Below, piece after piece: positions 19,640 through 28,932 of a DNA stretch of 64,000 nt. The notes beneath the pieces are model-generated. The model did not search any database. It was not told the origin of the DNA and worked only from the letters and a program-made list of their open reading frames with translations. This DNA is from Chinchilla lanigera (lineage: Eukaryota > Chordata > Mammalia > Rodentia > Chinchillidae), in NCBI RefSeq assembly GCF_000276665.1, contig NW_004955487.1, positions 9,239,428 through 9,303,427 on the forward strand, in the 5' to 3' direction. The number at the start of each line of letters is the position of its first letter. Position 1 is the stretch's first letter. The position numbers and the translations under genes were made by a program.

Positions 19640-20110
19640 TGGCTGTGTGCTGGTGCCGAGCTCACCTGTGCCAGGGCAGCCGGGCCGGCAACCCAGTGTG
19701 TGGGGGACAGCGGTGCGGTGGGGAGAGGTGTGGAGCCCCGAGCGCCGGAGGCCGGCCGGGGCGTTCCGGCCGCTGGCTCCACCCCCGGCCCCCGAGGTGT
19801 CATCTGCGCTCGCTGTCCTCTCTCCAGGGCCCGGGACCCGGCACTCGGGGAGGCTGAGGACGGAGGGTCAAGAGTTCAACCGGTGAGACATCATCTCAGA
19901 ATAGAAAGTGCTGAGGTGGGGTCCCGCGGGACACGCATGCGCGCGCACTCATGCACAACACGCACGCGTGCACCCACACGGGCTCCTCCCTGCTGCCGCC
20001 TCCCTGTGTGGCTCCGCGGCCCTGCCGTCGTGAGCTGTCCCTGCGGGGCTTCGCAGCTGGCCCGGACGCTGCTGGCCCAGCACTGGTTGGAGGGTAGTAG
20101 CCGGGAGTGC
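19640..20110. other. CpG-rich segment with Z-DNA-prone tract
   Basis: Elevated CpG density ('GGCCGGCCGGGGCGTTCCGG'). At 19925-19975 is an alternating purine/pyrimidine tract ('CACGCATGCGCGCGCACTC', 'CACGCACGCGTGCACC'). A SINE interrupts at 19828. Whether it is an unmethylated CpG island cannot be told from sequence alone. Confidence 0.5.
19828..19912 (+). mobile_element. B1-like SINE, decayed
   Basis: 'CGGCACTCGGGGAGGCTGAG' core in CpG-rich DNA. The 3' part is shortened. Confidence 0.75.
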
Positions 20111-20188
20111 GGGATATCGTGCCAGACTCCATTCCTGCTTCCTCCTTCCTCTCCTCTTCTCTGTCCTGTTCTTCCTTTTCTGGTTTCT

Positions 20189-20365
20189 TCTGTGGTGCTG
20201 GGGACTGAACCCAGGGCCTTTGCACTGTGCCACATCCCCAGCCCTTTGTTTTGTTGGAGACAGGTCTTGAAAAGTTGCCAAGTTGCCCACAGTGGGTTGG
20301 AACCTGCGACCCTCCTGCCTCAGCCTTCTTGAGTGTGGGGCTGGCGGGCACGCCTCTCCACGTCT
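20189..20365 (-). mobile_element. Fused B1-ID SINE
   Basis: Antisense ID part 'GGTGCTGGGGACTGAACCCA' to 'CACATCCCCAGCCC', then a B1 monomer with a small local repeat ('AAAGTTGCCAAGTTGCCC'). Confidence 0.9.
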
Positions 20366-20516
20366 CAGCTCCTTCTCTCCTTGGCCCTTTGCATGGGTTT
20401 CCGCAGTGACACGGGTCCAGGCCGCCGGTGGTCTGTGGCTTCACTTCAGAGGTCACTTTTCTCCCAGTCATTCCACAGTGCTGGGGGCTGCGCCCTCTGA
20501 CCAACTGGCCTAAAGG

Positions 20517-20571
20517 TAACCCTAACCCGAACCCTAACCCCTATCTCAAACCCGAACCCGAACCCCAGCCC
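20517..20571. repeat. Interstitial telomere-like repeat, degenerate
   Basis: Short array of TAACCC with CGAACC variants ('TAACCCTAACCCGAACCC', interrupted by 'CTATCTCAAA', then 'CCCGAACCCGAACCCC'). About 7 to 8 recognisable units. C-rich strand on +. Either telomerase-type insertion at a healed break or an old fusion trace. Confidence 0.85.
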
Positions 20572-20726
20572 TTGTGTGCCCCCCTGGGTGGCGACAGCTG
20601 AGCTTGCATCTAAACCGCCTCATCTGGAAGGGCAGACATGGCTGGCACTCTGTCGATGGCCACCGTGCTGGCTGCTCCCTTGAGAAGGCAGAGGAGGCTG
20701 TAAGTCGGCCTTCGAGCTCAGGCTTT

Positions 20727-20832
20727 CTGAGAGGGGTCTCACTGTGTAGCCCAGGCTGGCCTCACACTCTCGGCGATTCTCCTGCCTCAGCCTCCTGAGT
20801 GAGTGCTGGCATCACAGGTGTGCGCCATGCCA
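20727..20832 (-). mobile_element. B1-like SINE
   Basis: Antisense monomer 'GGGGTCTCACTGTGTAGCCC' to 'GGTGTGCGCCATGCC'. Confidence 0.9.
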
Positions 20833-21027
20833 GCTGCCGAGACTCTTTGGAAATCTCTGCTCAGGTGTCTCGGAGGCAGCGTCCTCCTTGGGGCCTCCAG
20901 ATAGGCTCAGTCGCCAGCCCGAGCGCCTTCCCTCCGCCCTCTGCTCCGGCTTTGTGTTTCAGTGGGTCTTGGACCACGTCCAAAACACACTTAGACAGAC
21001 TTCTCAGGAGAAAAGCTTTGCACTTCA

Positions 21028-21076
21028 CACACACGCACAGACACACACACACACACAGGCACACACACACACACTC
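21028..21076. repeat. (CA)n microsatellite
   Basis: CA dinucleotides with G interruptions. Z-DNA-prone and probably polymorphic. Confidence 0.95.
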
Positions 21077-21079
21077 TCA

Positions 21080-21265
21080 TTTGAGGCTGAATTTGCTGCC
21101 CTAATTAGCTGCGTCTCTGAGCCTTGAGGGCCGCCTTCGCTGCGGTCATTAACGAGGCCGGGCTCTGATCAGCGGGCCCTTTCAAAGCACCCAGCCTGCT
21201 GCAGTGTGGCTTTCATGATTTACAAGTTTGGAATCTTTGGGCTTTTCAACAATGGAGGTGCTAAC
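21080..21265. promoter_or_regulatory. Conserved-looking noncoding block
   Basis: Repeat-free with 'GCCCTAATTAGCTGC', 'GGTCATTAACGAGG' and 'CCCTTTCAAAGC', mixing homeodomain and TCF/LEF-like cores. Enhancer role inferred from composition only. Confidence 0.35.
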
Positions 21266-21535
21266 TTTCCACAGCTACTGCTCGGGCGCTGTACCGCTGC
21301 CGGCCTGAGCTCGCCTGGCAGCCCAGGGTTCTGCTCCAGGAAGCAGTGGCTTGGCGGAGGCCGAAGGCCTGGCCAGCCCGGGTTGTGAGGTGCTCTGTGC
21401 TCTGGCTCGGCCCTGTGCTCTGTCCCTTCCCTGCACTCCTCATGCGGCCTGGTGGGGAGAGAATCTCAGACACCAGCTTCAGGCTCCCTGCCTTGGCCGG
21501 GGAGCTGCACTTGACCTTGGAGAGACATTTATGGA

Positions 21536-21727
21536 TTTATCATTCCTGGAGGTTGAACCCAGGGCCTTTGCATGCACTACATGGCCAGCCCTGACTTATT
21601 TATGTTTTCGTGTTGAGACGGGTTGTGCCAGTCACCAGCTTGCACAGGCTGGGCTTGAACTTTCAATCTTCCTGCCTCAGCCTCCCAGAGTGCTAGGACT
21701 GAGGTGTGCACCACTGCACCGGGTGTA
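21536..21727 (-). mobile_element. Fused B1-ID SINE
   Basis: Antisense ID ('GGAGGTTGAACCCAGGGCC' to 'CATGGCCAGCCC'), linker, B1 to 'GCACCACTGCACCGGG'. Confidence 0.9.
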
Positions 21728-22111
21728 CTTATAGATTCCTTGAACAACCCGTGGTTCCTCTGATCTAAAACCAATCCCAGTGCAGAAGTCCAGCGGAAAC
21801 CTCAAAGATCAGCCCACGCTGTTTAACGGTGCGGTGGGTTCCCCCACAGAGAAGACCTACTGCTAGTTACTGCTATGCAAATTATGGAAAGGTAGGAATT
21901 CGAGGGAGGTCCCAGATCTATAGTGGAGTCTACAGAGCACACGGTGAATGCAGGGTGAGGCCTGTCTCATCAAGACTGAACGATACCCAGAATCCCACAG
22001 GAGGCGAACTGAGGCAGTGAGCACGACTCTGAGTTCATGAAGTGCTGTGTGCGTTTCAGCTGTCTGCTTACTCTGGTTGTCTTTATTGGGACCTGTGAGG
22101 TGGTGTTCGGA

Positions 22112-22246
22112 GGAGGGCTCACTGTGTACTCCAAGGGGGCCTTGGACTCGCTGTGTAATGCCTGCTGACCTCAGACTTGCAGTGATCCTCCTGCCTCAGC
22201 CTCCCAAGCCCTGGGAAGACAGCTGTGTGCCATCGCGCCCGGCTGT
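22112..22246 (-). mobile_element. B1-like SINE with internal duplication
   Basis: Antisense copy 'GGGCTCACTGTGTACTCCAA' to 'GCCATCGCGCCCGGC'. The duplicated unit is diverged. Confidence 0.88.
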
Positions 22247-22256
22247 AATAAGTTAT

Positions 22257-22412
22257 TTAACTTAAACATTCACTGTGTTCTGTGACCGCCCAGGGTCGAT
22301 CAACTATTTACAGCGATTTCTGTCAGATAAAAACGAGACGCTGTGTCCTCATCCACCTCAGTCAAGAGATCTAGCACCAGGCGACTTCTGGCTCTTCCCA
22401 AAGTCACAGCAA
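22257..22412 (+). mobile_element. Mariner-derived fragment, copy E
   Basis: Carries only the transposase-derived central piece in sense: 'CTCATCCACCTCAGTC' then 'CTAGCACCAGGCGACTTCTG'. This frame gives DLAPGDFWLFPKVTAT, the mariner-type motif with the third catalytic aspartate (APxDF). Homology ends at ~22412, so neither palindrome arm is present. Confidence 0.65.
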
Positions 22413-22772
22413 CCGAGTCTTGTGCGAGTGAGTCCGAAAAAATAAGAGAGATTCTCCACGTGCCACAGAGCAGAGGGAACGAAGGACGTGCGGCGGCATC
22501 AGCCGTGGGGACAAACGCACTGTCCTCAAGCATGCGCGAAGCGTAGGGAGTCGCGGCGTGGGAGGAGCCGTCGGGCTAAGGCCCTCCCCGCTTGAAGAGG
22601 TCTGGGCGCTGGGCTTGGGCTTGTGTTTCACAACCTGGCAAAGAGGATCAGATTTTCCAGAGTGAAAATACATGCCTGAGGGGACAGAGGGGCCAGTTAA
22701 CCGGGTCCCAGCATTACACACTGTACGTGTGTGATGCACCCCATAAATAAGCACAGTACCCCAGAACTGTGT

Positions 22773-22799
22773 AACATATCATGAGCCCATTAAAAACAA
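22773..22799 (+). repeat. Source copy of 27-bp block reused at 24339
   Basis: Identical over 27 of 27 bases to 24339-24365. It lies at the 3' end of an unclassified AT-rich stretch just before a SINE. Confidence 0.85.
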
Positions 22800-22812
22800 A
22801 AAAATCCTATGA

Positions 22813-22915
22813 AACCGGGCAAGGCGGCTGAGGCAGGAGGATGGAAAGTTCAAACCTAGCCTGGGCGGCTTAGTGACTGAGGGAGACCCTGTCTCAAGGA
22901 GAAACTGAAGAGCCT
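22813..22915 (+). mobile_element. B1-like SINE, internally deleted
   Basis: Sense copy in which 'CCGGGCAAGGCGGCTGAGGC' shows loss of the region between the start and the core. Confidence 0.82.
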
Positions 22916-23141
22916 GGGCTGCCGCTCAGTGTGCGGGGCCTCGGGTCCAGACACAAACCTACCAGCACAAAGAAGGGGAGGGAGTGCAGACACCGAGACC
23001 CTGGGAAACAGCAGACAGGGCAGAGCCCCAGGCCTCCACCCAGCTGGCTGTAGGGTGGGAGAGACAGGTGGGGCGGAGGCTTTGGAGGAGCAGATTTAAT
23101 TTGGGCCTCTCGACTTTGGAGCACTGAGGCACCCCGATGTC

Positions 23142-23276
23142 TTTTTTTTTTTTCTTTTTTGGTGTTTTGAGACAAGGCTTCACTATGTAGCCCAGGCTGG
23201 CCTTGAGCTTGTGGTGATCCTTCTGCCTCAGCCTCCTTGGGCGGGATGACAGGCACGGCCACCAGGTCTGGCAGCT
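23142..23276 (-). mobile_element. B1-like SINE
   Basis: Antisense monomer after an 11-T tract. 'TTTTGAGACAAGGCTTCACT' to 'CACCAGGTCTGGC'. Confidence 0.92.
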
Positions 23277-23470
23277 GTTGCTCCACTTCGCTGAGGGGAA
23301 GATGACAGCGCAGACGTGAACAGCTGCAGTGTTCTCCTCTGCTGCACTCCTCTGGCCCGTGTGGGGTCCACAGGAGGGTTCCCCGCGTGGTGCTGCCTCT
23401 GCTGTGTCCCGCTCTCCTCTGCCTGCAACTGGCGCTGCCTGTCTGACTGCGCCACCCCCCTCCCCCTCAG

Positions 23471-23539
23471 GACCCTGCTAGAGCAGCTGCATGCCCAAGT
23501 CACACCCCGTCCGACCTGCTTCGGGGACTCTTGCCTAGA
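23471..23539 (+). CDS. Candidate coding exon, frame uncertain
   Basis: A strong acceptor (long C/T tract ending 'CCCCCTCCCCCTCAG' at 23470) is followed by 69 bases and a strong donor 'AGA|GTAAGA' (23539/23540). Two frames are open: phase 0 (contains PSDLLRGLLPR) and phase 2 (contains TLLEQLHAQVTPRPTCFGD). If the donor is unused, the phase-2 frame ends at TAA 23541-23543, which would make this a terminal exon. The third frame has an early stop. The exon at 13175 exits in phase 0, which fits the first frame, but 10 kb lie between them and no link is proven. Family not recognised. Confidence 0.3.
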
Positions 23540-24029
23540 GTAAGAACCGGGGGCTCTGTAATCTGCCCCTTGAGCTCACCCTTTCCTTCATCTCCCTACT
23601 CCTCTCAACCTTGGTGCCCTCGTGGTGCCAAGATGGCTGCAGAGACACTGCAGTGCCGATCGCCTTCTGTTCTCCCCAGAAGAGGGTGATGGAAGCTGTG
23701 GCAGCTTCTTCTGCAAAACCCTGGCGCCCTGCACCCATCTCCTTGGGCAAGGGAGGTATGGTTCCCTTTGGTTCTTGTGGGCAGCGTGGCCACGGCCGCC
23801 TCGGAGAGGGCAGGCTGCATGGCCAGTATGCACCTCAGAGCTCGGTGTGGGACTCAGAGGACGCAACTCCTGGCTCCCCAGTGCCTAGGGCTTTGTCTGA
23901 GGCCGTCATGCATTCTGGAGGTGCACGACCCGTTCACTTCAGGTAGTCAGGTCTACAGCATGGAGCAGCCACTTCTGACCTTCATCTCCGCACCTCCCTG
24001 CCCACCAGCCTTGCCCCGAAAGCCTTTTG

Positions 24030-24700
24030 TTTCCTGCCAGCTCTCCACTGTCTGCCTCATTGACTTATGTTTTAGGTTTCTCATCACAAAACGTCACAGG
24101 ATGTTAGACTCTGACTTACTTCACTTAGCACTGTGGCCTCAAGGTCCATTTTGCTACAGATGACTCAAGCCATCCTTCTTCACAGCAGAGTAGTACTCCA
24201 CGGTGTGTAAAGACCGAATTTCATTTATCCATTCATCTGCCAATGGGCGTACAGGCTGCTCTGAGATTCTAAAATCTCATCATGAGTTGTGCTGCTGTAA
24301 ACATCAGCCTGTGAGGCTTTTGCATTGTTGATCGGAGCAACATATCATGAGCCCATTAAAAACAAGGTGAGCAGGCACCTTGGCCTGTGAGTCGATCAAT
24401 ACTTGCTTCTGGGCTGTTGAGCTGGACAGGTGAGCAGGCACCTCAAGTGTCCCCAGCTCCTGAATCCCACAGCTGTGGGGGACTTGCACCTTTTGCATTG
24501 GGTGTGACTTGGGCATGCAGCTGTGATGTAATGTGATGCTTCAACTCTGGGAAAGACACCCAGAAGGGAGTGAGCTGGGTCAAGTGGAATTTCTAGTTCA
24601 GTTTTTGAGTAATCTCCACACTGATTTCCATAGTGGTTGTACTAGGTTACACTCCGATCAACAATGCAAAAGCCTCACAGGCGTTTGTTGTTTTTCTGTG
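24030..24700 (-). mobile_element. L1 3' end (antisense), split by templated insertion
   Basis: Antisense LINE-1 ORF2 C-terminal region: 'CAGAGTAGTACTCCACGG' is the complement of the VEYYSAxKK codons, preceded by 'CACTTAGCACTGTGGCC' and followed past the insertion by 'GGTCAAGTGGAATTTCTAG' and 'GGTTACACTCCGATCAAC'. It is interrupted exactly between 'GTAAACAT' (ends 24304) and 'GGGTGTGAC' (starts 24500), which are adjacent in L1. Confidence 0.82.
24305..24499. other. Templated patchwork insertion (195 bp)
   Basis: Inserted in the L1 3' end and built almost wholly of pieces from within 2 kb. Block 1, 24307-24337, is the exact reverse complement of 24652-24682 (31 bp). Block 2, 24339-24365, equals 22773-22799 (27 bp, direct). 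Block 3, 24365-24380, equals 26413-26428 (16 bp, direct). Block 4, 24381-24487, equals 26365-26471 (107 bp, direct). The last 11 bases, 'CTTTTGCATTG', repeat part of block 1. Junctions have 0-3 base overlaps. The pattern fits template switching or polymerase-theta-type end joining; the mechanism is inferred. Confidence 0.85.
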
Positions 24701-24722
24701 TTTCTTTTCTTTTTGTTCCGAT

Positions 24723-24856
24723 ATATAACGGTCTCGCTAGGTAGCTCTGGCTACCTTCGAATTCACTATGTAGTCCAGGCTGGCCTCGACCTCCTGGCGT
24801 TGCTCCTGCATCAGCGTCCTCAGTGATGAGGTTATGGACGTGGCCACGATGCCTGC
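24723..24856 (-). mobile_element. B1-like SINE with internal duplication
   Basis: Antisense, diverged copy ('GGTCTCGCTAGGTAGCTCTG') with the duplicated 'GAATTCACTATGTAGTCCAG' unit. Confidence 0.85.
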
Positions 24857-25435
24857 TGTTTTCCGTCTTTTTAACTTTTCTTCTTTCCTTGTGTCCACGA
24901 TGACAAGGCAGAGACCAGAGGCTCAGGCCGCACTGGGAGTGCTGGAAAGTTTGGAACAGTTTCCCAAGAGACACAAGCTGATCTCTATTATGAAACTGGC
25001 GCACACTTTGTGGGGATCTGGATGCAGGGTTGGGCTTCCTTCCTTCTGCAGAAAGCGCGCCCCAGAATTGTCTGTCTCCTCAGCCGAGTTGCAGGGCTTT
25101 TGGTCCTGGGTAGATAATTAATTTATTTTTCCTAGACTGCATCCCAGGTGCTGCGTGGCTGCCGTCCACCTCTTCATTCCCCGACATTTCCTAGGTGAAC
25201 TTGTGGTGGGCCGGGCCCATGTCGGGCCTCAGGGCCAAAGCTCAGTGCCTGCCCCAGAGGCCCAGCTGAAAGCTTGAGGTCCAGGACGGTGGCCCACGTG
25301 GTGGGCTGTGCAAAGTTCTCTGGTGCAAAGCCCTCGGGACGGGAAGTGTGGTGCCACACACGCGCAGCCTAGGCTGCTTGTCGCCAGAGGGGCACAGCAA
25401 TGCCGCCCTCTGCGAGCCGCTGACCTTCCTGACCA
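24857..25435. other. Unique sequence
   Basis: No repeat recognised. Overlapping GC-driven frames only. Confidence 0.45.
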
Positions 25436-25439
25436 CGGA

Positions 25440-25900
25440 AGCAGACAAGTCATTTAAAAAATGTAATTTTCGAATTGCCATTCTTCATGCTGAGTCGGTG
25501 GGCTTGTAAATTCTGCTCAGGGAGGGATGGGGCCGTAACCCGGAGAGGAGGGAGCCTCACTTTGCTCCCGGCCGCTCCGACAAAGGCATTGTGCAAATGA
25601 ACCTTCAAATCCTAAACACTGTCCCCCACCGCGGGAAGAATGCGCACTGCAAGGGCGATATTCACAGAGCATCTCCGGGCGACGGCTGAAAGGGCCATGC
25701 GGGTTTGCGGAGCGAGCAGGCCGAGCCCCCCGCCGTGAGCCCTGTGGCCGAGCGGGCAGCACACAGCCGGGCTGAAGCCGGAACAATCAGGGAGGACCCA
25801 GCCGCCTTTATCCGAACTTCAACTTGCTCCGTGATTGATATGGGAAAAGAAAAGCTCGGGGGGCACCGGCACCCCGCACGCAGCTCCCCGAAGAGCAGTG
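25440..25900. promoter_or_regulatory. Conserved-looking, CpG-containing noncoding block
   Basis: Contains 'GTCATTTAAAAAATGTAATT', 'TTGTGCAAATGAACCTTC', 'GGCGATATTCACAG' and 'CCGTGATTGATATGGG' in CpG-bearing DNA without repeats. AT cores set in CpG-rich DNA are typical of developmental enhancers, and the CpG island lies 1.5 kb downstream. Confidence 0.4.
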
Positions 25901-26084
25901 TCTGTCTCCCACCACGGTGAGAGTGGCCAGCGCCACCCAGGTGACAGGGACCCTTTTGGGACCCCGGCGCGTGGCTGGAATCCCAGTCCTCACCGGAGCC
26001 ACGGGAGGACGGGGTTGGACGCTCACCCGAGGGTGGCTGCCCTGTCTGTTGGTCACTGGCAACGGCTCTGCCAGCTCTAAAATA

Positions 26085-26205
26085 GGGACAGTGCCAGGCA
26101 CACTGGGAATATCTGTGAGTCCAGCACTTAGGGGGCTGAGGCAAGGGGATCAACACAAGCTTAAGGCCAGTCTGAGCTACGTAGCTAGAGCCTTTTTCAA
26201 AAAGG
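26085..26205 (+). mobile_element. B1-like SINE
   Basis: Sense copy 'AGTGCCAGGCACACTGGG' onward with 'CTTAGGGGGCTGAGGCAAGG'. Diverged. Confidence 0.85.
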
Positions 26206-26364
26206 TAAATAAAACTGTGACAGGGCCTATTTCGCATGAAGTACACAACCTGGTGTAGCAGACCGGGCAGCAGGGAGACGCCTAGCAAATACAAAGCACC
26301 GCATTTTCCACCAGGTCTCAGAGCTGCAGTGTGAGCACAGGCTGCTTGCTGCTTGCGATGAAGG

Positions 26365-26471
26365 TGGCCTGTGAGTCGATCAATACTTGCTTCTGGGCTG
26401 TTGAGCTGGACAGGTGAGCAGGCACCTCAAGTGTCCCCAGCTCCTGAATCCCACAGCTGTGGGGGACTTGC
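26365..26471 (+). repeat. 107-bp source sequence duplicated at 24381
   Basis: Identical over 107 of 107 bases to 24381-24487. Its flanks run on as ordinary unique sequence, which marks this copy as the donor. Perfect identity implies a recent event. Confidence 0.9.
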
Positions 26472-26744
26472 CCGAGTCTCTGTCTCAGGTGCTAGGAGCT
26501 GAGGTATTAGAGAGCCACACACTGTTCTGGAGCCAGGGTGCCTTCTAGGTCCTGCCCAGGAAGAGGCCTCTGAGGACAGAGGAGCTTCGGTGACACACTG
26601 GGTGTGGGAGGGAGGTCGGGAAGACAGGTGTGGGCCCTTGACCTGTTGGCACCCTCACTGGTTTCCATATGCCTTGAAGGAAGGGAGGAAGGGATCCCAC
26701 AGCCAGCTCATGAGTGGCCAGGAAATTATATCACCAGCCAATTA

Positions 26745-26857
26745 ATATTTTGAGTCTTGTTATGTATGCTCAGGCTGATCTTGAGCTCACAGTGATCCTC
26801 CTGCCTCAGCCTCCCAAGTGCTGGGATCATAGGCTGGGCCACCGCACCTGGCTTCCC
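26745..26857 (-). mobile_element. B1-like SINE
   Basis: Antisense copy 'TTTTGAGTCTTGTTATGTAT' to 'GCCACCGCACCTGGC'. Confidence 0.9.
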
Positions 26858-26924
26858 AATCAGCTAACCAATGACCCGCCCGGCATTTCAGGGCCGGAGC
26901 CCAGGGCCACAGCACAGGGTTTCA

Positions 26925-27056
26925 CACACTTTCCATCGCGGTTCAGTTCTCGGAACAGCCCACTGGCATTCTACAGAGTGGGAAGACGGGAAACTGAGGC
27001 CGGCGGCAATGGAGTGATTGATGGCTCAGCCTGAGCTGGGATTTGAACCCGGCCCT
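26925..27056 (+). mobile_element. MIR SINE remnant
   Basis: 'GGGAAACTGAGGCCGGCGG' and 'GAGCTGGGATTTGAACCCGG' are the two standard MIR 3' blocks. Old and diverged. Confidence 0.6.
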
Positions 27057-27275
27057 GCCTGGAGACAAAGCAGCCACTGTGCTTTCTGTGCGGAGGCTTC
27101 CAGGAGGCGAGGATGGACACAAAGCCGCGGTCGGAACAGAGGCCCGAGGGCCTCTTCAAAGCCGCGCATTCAGGCTGCCTTCGCTGGCAGTGTTCCTTTG
27201 TCATTGTCCCGGCCTCAGAGGTAAGTGACATCTCGAACAACTCGGAAGATTAAATAGCCAGGCTCGTCGGAAAGC
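27057..27275. promoter_or_regulatory. SOX-motif-rich block upstream of CpG island
   Basis: ACAAAG/ACAATG-type cores at 27065, 27119, 27196 (CTTTGT) and 27202 (CATTGT). The last two abut with no gap in the same orientation, a paired-site layout. A consensus donor 'AGAGGTAAGTGA' lies at 27219-27229, so a first exon of a noncoding RNA is conceivable. Confidence 0.35.
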
Positions 27276-27279
27276 TTAG

Positions 27280-27700
27280 AAAATGAGTGCGCGCGCGGGC
27301 GAGGGGGAAGAAAAGCCTTGGAGGCCTCGTGGGGCGGGGCCTTTGTCGCGGGAGCTTTCAAGCGCCGCACCGGAGGACGGCTCCGCCAGGCACAATGACG
27401 GGAGGGCCGGGCCGCCCGGAACGCGGATTACGCGGCGGCGAGGGGCGGGAGAAAGGGCCGCGGGGTGGAGAGGAGGAGTCGCCCCGCCCTCCGCCGGCTC
27501 GGGGACAGCGACAGTGGCCGGGGGCCTGGACACCCGGGGGGCGCTGGCCAGGGCACCAGACAAAGCCGGTCCAGCCCCAGGCATTCGCCCCGCGGCGCTG
27601 TGGAGCAGAAGCCCTGAACGCCGAGCCAGACAGCGGGCCCAGGCCGGCCTGGCCGGGGTCCTGGTTGGGACTGGGGCTTCCCGCTCTGTGAGGACAGCGC
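27280..27700. promoter_or_regulatory. CpG island, candidate promoter
   Basis: The most CpG-dense stretch of the window ('GTGCGCGCGCGGGCGAGG', 'CGCGGATTACGCGGCGGCG', 'CCCGCGGCGCTGTGG'), with GC-box-like 'GGGGCGGGGCC' (~27330) and 'GAGGGGCGGGAG' (~27439), no TATA box, and more SOX-like cores at 27341, 27392 and 27560. Open frames on both strands reflect GC content. Direction of transcription cannot be told; a distal CpG-island enhancer is the alternative. Confidence 0.6.
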
Positions 27701-27833
27701 TGCCACCCGGGGCCTCAGCCTGGCTCCTACCTCCTGCGAGGCAGCTTCGTGGACCCTGCTGACAACGTGGGAGACGCTTAGCCGGCTTCAGAGAGCCTTA
27801 GCCCCTTCCAAGGGTTATCTGGCAACCGGGTGC
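27701..27833. other. Unique GC-rich flank of the CpG island
   Basis: CpG density falls off here. Nothing else recognised. Confidence 0.4.
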
Positions 27834-27905
27834 GCTGTTGGAGGAGGCTGAGGCAGGAGGGCCAAAAGTTTGAGCCCTGCCAGGTAATTTAGTGATTTAG
27901 GGGAC
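27834..27905 (+). mobile_element. B1 fragment
   Basis: Core 'GGAGGCTGAGGCAGGAGGG' plus 'TTTAGTGATTTAG'. Both ends missing. Confidence 0.75.
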
Positions 27906-28495
27906 TGACTATACGTGCGCCACCACTCCTGGCAATACCTTACTATTCCTACAGTGAAACAAACGTCTTTCCACAGCGTAATGCCTCGCTTTCATTAAGG
28001 TCAAGTTTAGTTTCGATTGAGTTGTGCTGCTGGCTTTGTGAAAGCCAGTTTAGACCAAGTGAGTTCTCATTGTAAAATGAGCTCAAGAATCAAAAAACGA
28101 TCCTGCCCCCCATCCCCGGGAGCCTCTCTTTGGATTCTGGAATTGGGTCAGGGGGCTGTTGCCTGAGTTTTGGACAGTCCTTCCTCTACAGCTGTGGAAC
28201 AGGGCTGGACCTCGAGGGTCACTCGGGGAGGCTTCTGGAGGAGGTGGGTCAGGTGTGCAAAGAGGAAGCCTGTTACACTGCTGCCGGGCGCCCTGGCTCT
28301 GGCTGGAGGACGCAGGAGGCTGCAGCGGCCCACCTGTCTCCCCAGTATTTGCTATGAAACCTTTCTTCTCGTGTTTATTTGTTTCTCATGGGCACGGTTG
28401 CAGGGCACGAGACCCGGGCCTGGGGATGGGCACGGGGACACCGAGCTTCATTCTCCGTGTACCCCATCTCTCAGCACCCTTTCCGTTTGCCAATG
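27906..28495. other. Unique sequence
   Basis: AT-richer first part (27940-28080), GC-rich second part. No gene or repeat recognised. Confidence 0.45.
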
Positions 28496-28825
28496 ACCTA
28501 CCTTGATTTCCTATCATCTATCTTCTACTTTGTTTTTTGAAATTTTTACTTTGGATTCTCACAGAGAACCGTGGGACAGTTAAGCTTGTGTATCTGATTT
28601 ATTCCCCTTAACATTATGGCCTCCAGCTGCATCCATTTCCCTACACAGGACTCAGGTCTCTCCTTCTTTATGGCAGAGTAGTACTCCACGGTGTGTAAGG
28701 ACCACATCTCTTGATCTACCATCCGTGGATGCCCAGGCTGCTTCCAAGATGAGGTATTGAGCTGCTGCAAACAATGGTGTGCGTGGTGTGCCCCTGTAAT
28801 GTGATGATTTAACTCTTGAAAGGCT
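28496..28825 (-). mobile_element. L1 3' end (antisense)
   Basis: Read on the - strand from ~28770, this gives the end of LINE-1 ORF2, with VEYYSAIKKE and MQLEAIMLRGINQ followed by a stop and 3' UTR. Truncated on the 5' side. Confidence 0.88.
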
Positions 28826-28831
28826 TCTTTT

Positions 28832-28932
28832 TGTAGTTTTGAAACAGGGTCTCATTATGTAGTTCAGGCTGACGTTGAACTCATGGCAGTCTTCCCGTCT
28901 CAGCCTCACCCTCAGCCTCAGCGCGAGGCATT
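28832..28932 (-). mobile_element. B1-like SINE
   Basis: Antisense copy 'GTTTTGAAACAGGGTCTCAT'. The core is disturbed after 'CTCAGCCTCA'. Confidence 0.85.

Noticed and set aside
19478..20332. 284-codon open frame on +
   Set aside because: Passes through three SINEs and CpG-rich DNA. No protein motif.
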